Source of the DNA: Eubacterium sp.
Lineage (GTDB): Bacteria > Bacillota > Clostridia > Lachnospirales > Lachnospiraceae
Reading direction: 5' to 3'
DNA length: 12,877 bases
Assembly (NCBI GenBank): GCA_024681495.1
Contig: JAILAS010000137.1
Location: 1 to 12,877 of the forward strand
Under the pieces are notes generated by a model. It was not told where the DNA came from. It did no database searches and saw only the letters and a program-made list of their open reading frames with translations. Each line of letters begins with the position of its first letter. Within the stretch, counting starts at the first letter, position 1. The position numbers were made by a program, and so were the translations under genes. Positions 11,989 to 12,877 of the stretch are shown here, piece after piece.

Positions 11989-12877
11989 CTAATTACCTAC
12001 CTTCTGCTTAACCCTGTTCTGGTCCACCGCGTTCGAAACGGCCGTTTCAGCGCTGATTACGCCCGAATTGACGGCCTCGACGAGGGCGTCATCCATGGTA
12101 ATCATACCGTCTCTGCCGCCCGTCTGCATGATGGTGGGAACCTGGAAGGTCTTGCCCTCGCGGATCAGGTTGCGGACCGCGTTGGTGGCGGTCATGATCT
12201 CGAAAATCGCCACGCGCCCGGAGCCGTCGGCCTTCGGCACGAGCCTCTGGCTAACAACGCCCTCTATGACGTCGGCGAGCTGCACCCTGGCCTGTTGCTG
12301 CTGGTGGGGCGGGAACACGTCTATAACGCGGTCCACCGCGGAAGCAGCGTCATTGGTGTGCAATGTGGAGAACACCAGGTGTCCCGTCTCCGCCGCCGTG
12401 AGCACCGTGGAGATGGTCTCAAGGTCCCTCATCTCCCCCACCTGGATGACGTCGGGGTCCTCGCGAAGCGCCGCACGAAGCGCGCTGGCGTAGGACATGG
12501 AGTCCAGACCGATCTCCCTCTGGGTGACCATGGACATCCCGTGCCTGTGCAGGTACTCGATCGGGTCCTCGAGGGTGATTATGTGCTTCTCGCAGCTGCC
12601 GTTTATGAGGCCCACGAGGGCCGCCAATGTGGTGGACTTTCCGCATCCGGTCGCGCCGGTAACGAGGATGAGTCCCCTGGGCTTTTTAGCCATCTCCCTG
12701 ACCACCTCGGGGATGCCGAGCTCGTCGCAGTCGGGAATGCCGAACGAGAGGACCCTTATGGCCATGGAGAGCGTGCCCCTCTGATAGAAGACGTTCACCC
12801 TCATCCTGCCGAAGCCCGGGATGGAATACGCCAGATCCACGTCGCCCACCTCGCGCAGGTGCTTCTTCTGGTCCTCG
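11989..12877 (-). CDS. pilT: PilT twitching-motility ATPase, 5' end outside window
   Basis: 296 codons of the C-terminal part are present; full PilT is about 350 residues, so roughly 50 N-terminal residues lie beyond the right edge. Visible are the end of the N-terminal domain (YSIPGFGRMRVNVFYQRG), Walker A GATGCGKST, the Asp box TLEDPIEYLH, Walker B with VGEMRD, the His box STLHTNDA and the C-terminal AVRNLIREGK...Q with GMITMDDAL. VGEMRD and the (A/V)xRNLIRE motif separate PilT from the assembly ATPase PilB. It powers retraction of type IV pili as a cytoplasmic hexamer at the pilus base. No start codon is visible: the frame is open to the edge, and the GTG at 12849 is internal. It heads the part of the pilus cluster seen here. 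Confidence 0.95.
   Translation of the reverse strand, partial: EDQKKHLREVGDVDLAYSIPGFGRMRVNVFYQRGTLSMAIRVLSFGIPDCDELGIPEVVREMAKKPRGLILVTGATGCGKSTTLAALVGLINGSCEKHIITLEDPIEYLHRHGMSMVTQREIGLDSMSYASALRAALREDPDVIQVGEMRDLETISTVLTAAETGHLVFSTLHTNDAASAVDRVIDVFPPHQQQQARVQLADVIEGVVSQRLVPKADGSGRVAIFEIMTATNAVRNLIREGKTFQVPTIMQTGGRDGMITMDDALVEAVNSGVISAETAVSNAVDQNRVKQKVGN

Overview
The window looks like a chromosomal segment of a Gram-positive anaerobe of the Clostridia, most likely a moderately GC-rich member of the Lachnospiraceae. This rests on the gene families: a DUF4860-like protein beside pilT, hybrid kinases of 7TM-receptor type, strong AGGAGG-type ribosome sites and canonical sigma-A promoters. The assignment is an inference from families, not from a marker gene. 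I see no rRNA, tRNA, CRISPR array, insertion sequence or phage gene.

Left part (1-4120): a truncated small membrane protein on the minus strand has its own near-consensus promoter and a GC-rich, two-hairpin leader. Next is a minus-strand protein that I read as a catalytically dead GGDEF domain with a C-terminal membrane anchor. A CNNM/CorC-type (hemolysin-family) Mg2+ transporter on the plus strand converges, across a bidirectional terminator, on a minus-strand short-chain dehydrogenase. The dehydrogenase diverges from an MgtC/SapB-family membrane protein, and both have clear promoters.

Central part (4233-10222): a tight three-gene plus-strand operon forms a signalling module. Gene one is a response regulator with an intact diguanylate cyclase (REC-GGDEF) followed by a second, degenerate, truncated GGDEF. 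Genes two and three are paralogous membrane hybrid histidine kinases (N-terminal TM, extracytoplasmic domain, seven TM, HisKA, HATPase, REC). The first keeps a canonical H-box (SHEIRTP) but has lost the ATP-binding boxes. The second keeps all ATP-binding boxes but has Ala in place of the acidic residue after the phospho-His (SHAIRTP). The two look complementary, which suggests an obligate heterodimer in which one subunit supplies the catalytic domain and the other the phospho-acceptor, with cyclic-di-GMP synthesis as output. This is the most interesting observation in the window.

Right part (10225-12877): a minus-strand type IV pilus cluster in transcription order holds pilT (5' end outside the window), a small pilin-like protein, a DUF4860-like protein, a pseudopilin with an atypical leader and a single-TM protein. 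Its 3' end lies 2 bp from the 3' end of the signalling operon with no visible intrinsic terminator. Cyclic-di-GMP is an established regulator of type IV pili in clostridia, so the neighbourhood may be functional, but that link is inferred from position only.
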